Assembly (NCBI GenBank): GCA_028551475.1
Contig: CM052357.1
Location: 6,619,931-6,683,930, forward strand
Direction of reading: 5' to 3'
Source: Casuarina equisetifolia
Taxonomy: Eukaryota > Streptophyta > Magnoliopsida > Fagales > Casuarinaceae
Length of the DNA stretch: 64,000 nt
The notes under the pieces are model-generated. The model saw only the letters and a program-made list of their open reading frames with translations. It was not told the DNA's origin and searched no databases. This document shows, piece after piece, positions 61,372 through 64,000 of this stretch. The translations under genes were made by a program, and so were the position numbers. Position 1 is the stretch's first letter; every line of letters starts with the position of its first letter.

Positions 61372-61804
61372 CTAAACATCATCAAAACAACTAACTCAGT
61401 AAATTTGAAGGACTTAGTAGACATATTAATAACAAATTGAACAATAAAATCAAATATATACCAATATCAACTGGAGGCTTTTGGAAGAGATTTTTACTCT
61501 GTGATTATAGTTTTGAAGCATTTTGACAACCGCAAAACCAGTACAATTGCTTGTTGCAACAATTCATTTAGTAACACTGAATAGCTAGCATGCTTAATGA
61601 AACATCAACATCAACATCAACATCAACATTTTACTAAATATTGGGTAGCATCTCATATGGGTACATAGCATGTTGATTCAGGATGGGAAAGGAAGAGGTC
61701 AAGTTTATGGCTGTAACAAAGGTTTTAGCAGTGCTCCCACCCTTAAGAAACAATGCATGCTACCCAACATGCTTGAATGGCGGAATAGAGAAGAAATGGA
61801 GAAG
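61372..61804. other. Spacer between DC1 copies
   Basis: No gene. It contains a short hexanucleotide repeat. Its right end replaces the expected C-terminal DC1 sequence of the following copy, so it marks a rearrangement joint. Confidence 0.45.
61602..61629. repeat. Microsatellite (ACATCA)n
   Basis: About four and a half copies of a 6-bp unit reading ACATCA. Confidence 0.85.
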
Positions 61805-63569
61805 CGAATCTATGTTGCGCATCCATAACACAAATAAAACACGCAAGTAGTGCACCTGAATGTGTACCGATGTTTAACACCACAGGCACTGCATTGTACG
61901 TCACGTCTCTCATTACTGAGGAGATAATGTTGGTGACCTTCATGTTTCAGGACTTCTGGAAGTAAAGCACAATCAATATCGTAGAAGCGCCCCTCCTCCT
62001 CGCAGTAATGGAAACCGGGGCGCCCTACGTCGCAAGCATCACAAATGAAAGTCCGACGCAAGGGAAGTGCCATATAGAGGGCGAGTGGCTCTTGATGAAA
62101 AAGTGGTTGCAAAATCTGTTTTGGTAATTGCGCACACCTTTCGTGAAGGGAGAAGCTACATTGCTCGCAACAATAAAAAGGGGGAAAGATGATCTGATCC
62201 ATACATCCCACACAGCGCTGGTCATCACTGGACTGTTCATTGCAGAGGATTAAGTTGTGTTCTGGATGACTCTCGTGTTTCTCTATTACTAGAGGGCTTG
62301 CTGTATCGGTTTCACCACAATCAGAACTACTGGCCCCAAACTCAATTCCTGCTCCCAACTCCTTCATCTCATTTGCACACCACAAGTGAACAATGTAACC
62401 ACATTTATGACACAAGTAAGCTGCGTACCTCGTATCCACCGAGTGATTACAGACCTTACACTTGGGGTCGCCTGGAGGAAGAGAAAAGGTGCAAGTAAGG
62501 AAGTGACGATATCCTCTTAACTTTTATGGTGCCCAAGTATTTCTGTGCACAATCATCATGAATCCAAAGTCCGCAGCGCTTACATAGGTAGGCCAGGTCT
62601 TCTTTTTGCAAACCACAAGCTTGGCAAGTAAATTGGGGAATCGACTTCTGGATAGGGAAAAATTTAGGTGGCGAGCAGTTGTCAGCTTTAATTTGGACAG
62701 AACAAGCACATTTGATGTCAATGGTGAATTTGCAATCGAAACATTGGTAAAAGAGGCCTTTATCGCAAAGTCTACTGCAAAGAACACAACGCGCATGCTC
62801 TGACGGGTCTTTGGCATACAGTTTGTGTTTTGGGTGTGCTGGGTGTTTGTCAAATTCAGGGGGAGTGAAGCATGAAGAAGGACATGGCAGTTGGGAGTGA
62901 AGCATCTGTAGGCTGGCGGAACCTAACACTGACTCGTGGCAAGCTGAACAAACAACTTTCTCTCCATCGTCTAGCACTTGAGTGCTGATCATGTGATGTA
63001 ATTCTTTAACTTCATCGTCTCCCAGCAACATCTCATGCTCAACATTCTTCATATCCTGAGTTTCTAGTACCTCGATGCATGATTTATGGAGGAGTGAATT
63101 ACATTTGCTGCAGTGGAAAGTGGGACCCACTCTGAGTTCATAACACAGAAAGCAAGCATGCTCGTCCTGGCTATCACTTGTCAATTCCAAGAGATGCCAA
63201 TTGACGACGCGCCTCGAAGTGTACTCCATTTCCTCCCGTCTACGATTTTCCTATCGCAAACGTAGAAATGGTTAGTATTGAGAAATCCATTACATGTTAT
63301 TTGGTCACACCGAAAGTGGATGTGTGAGACATTACGAAATATCCATCAAAGTTCAATGGCATTTTCATCTAAATCATGACTCCATATCAAAGAGATTGTA
63401 AACAACTTAGAAAATCAATCACAATGCCAATTGAAATTACCAAATCTGGGAGATATCTATGGGGCAAGTTTGATTATATCTTTCCTAATTAAATAATCAA
63501 ATAAAAGTATCAATTCATTCACCCAAATCCAGAAGTACATACCGCAAGTCTTGAATCACTGACACCCAT
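61805..63569 (-). pseudogene. DC1 zinc-finger protein, nearly full-length pseudogene
   Basis: The most complete DC1 copy. Exon 1 is 63,569-63,543 (MGVSDSRLA, GTATG donor). After a 292-bp intron, exon 2 opens at 63,250 following GCGATAG and continues in phase through EEMEYTSRRVVNWHLLELT. Zinc motifs in order are CFLCYELRVGPTFHC with HKSC, CSACHESVLGSA, CVLCSRLCDKGLFYQC, CQACGLQKEDLAYLC with HDDC, CKVCNH with YLCHKCGYIVHLWC, CVGCMDQIIFPPFYCC with HERC, CDACDVGRPGFHYC, and CSACGVKHRYTFRC with LCYGCAT. Damage: the second motif reads properly only in another frame around 62,890-62,935 (compensating small indels), one more frameshift occurs near 62,474 just before the CKVC motif, and the C-terminus after GCAT is replaced by foreign sequence at 61,812. 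Unlikely to give a normal protein. Confidence 0.8.
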
Positions 63570-64000
63570 CTCTTCTTGAAAAAAAGAACTCAAATGACTG
63601 AAAAACCTAAGAAAAAATAAAAGTAAATGTCATATAAAATTAAATCTACTAATAACAAGTATTGCAAAAGATTTTAACAAACACCTTTGAAGTGCATTTT
63701 TTTTATTACAAACATAATAGCAATGAAAAAGGATAAAATGGATGAAGAAATGACAAAAAAAAAGTGACAAGGAATTTACTATGAAACTTTGTATTTATTG
63801 AATCGCTAGTAAAATGAGTGACAACTAAATAATTGCATAAACATGTTTTTATTCAAAAGAATGAATAAATTCATCATACCTTCTAACTTTAGAGAAGATA
63901 AAATTTGTGCTCTCTTTCCAAGGTAAACCAAAATTAATAATGCTTCCAAAGCCACCCCAAGATAATTTATAAAGAAACTTATGATTCTACTTTTTTTTCT
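63570..64000. other. 5' flank of the last DC1 copy
   Basis: Matches 56,791-57,200, the 5' flank of the short DC1 gene: shared AATGACTGAAAAAC, TAAAATTAAATCTA, AACAAGTATTGCAAA and GATTTTAACAAACAC. It is presumably promoter and leader. No gene. Confidence 0.5.

Noticed and set aside
1-64000. CRISPR arrays, bacterial operons, ribosomal RNA or phage-type systems
   Set aside because: None seen; the repeats present are tandem duplications, LTRs and microsatellites of a plant nuclear genome.

Overview
This is plant nuclear DNA: AT-rich, with split genes whose introns follow GT-AG rules, plastid- and mitochondrion-targeted enzymes, a leucine-rich-repeat receptor kinase, DC1 zinc-finger genes and a Ty3/Gypsy LTR element. 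The gene sequences fit a woody eudicot, probably grapevine (Vitis). That assignment is inferred from general resemblance and was not tested by a search.

Layout. The left arm (1-15,100) is an accessory region: decayed DC1 (cysteine/histidine-rich C1) copies on the + strand, a direct duplication of about 4.9 kb, and a 3.1-kb LTR element sitting in one copy of that duplication. The middle (15,950-54,610) holds five ordinary genes: root-type ferredoxin-NADP reductase (16,045-19,150, +), an ArfGAP plus C2 protein of the AGD12/ZAC type (23,178-30,159, +), a small single-pass membrane protein (31,910-32,413, -), a GHR1-type receptor pseudokinase (37,578-42,009, +) and mitochondrial 3-hydroxyisobutyrate dehydrogenase (43,611-54,607, +). 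The right arm (54,470-64,000) again holds damaged DC1 copies, now on the - strand. It also carries a roughly 2-kb tandem duplication that took the last exon of the dehydrogenase gene with it.

How the genes relate. The housekeeping genes have separate jobs: plastid redox supply in non-green tissue, membrane traffic, guard-cell signalling and valine breakdown. Their order has meaning as synteny: in Arabidopsis the dehydrogenase and GHR1 are neighbours (At4g20930 and At4g20940), with AGD12 (At4g21160) a little further along, so this looks like an old conserved block. The DC1 copies flank it in inverted orientation. None of the DC1 copies seen here is a clean full-length gene, although the one at 56,009-56,790 could still give a short protein.

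No CRISPR array, bacterial operon or novel multi-gene defence system was seen. The best leads are the natural empty site for the LTR insertion, the copied dehydrogenase exon, the stop codons at the same tryptophan position in three DC1 copies, and an unidentified short exon-like piece at 61,264-61,371.
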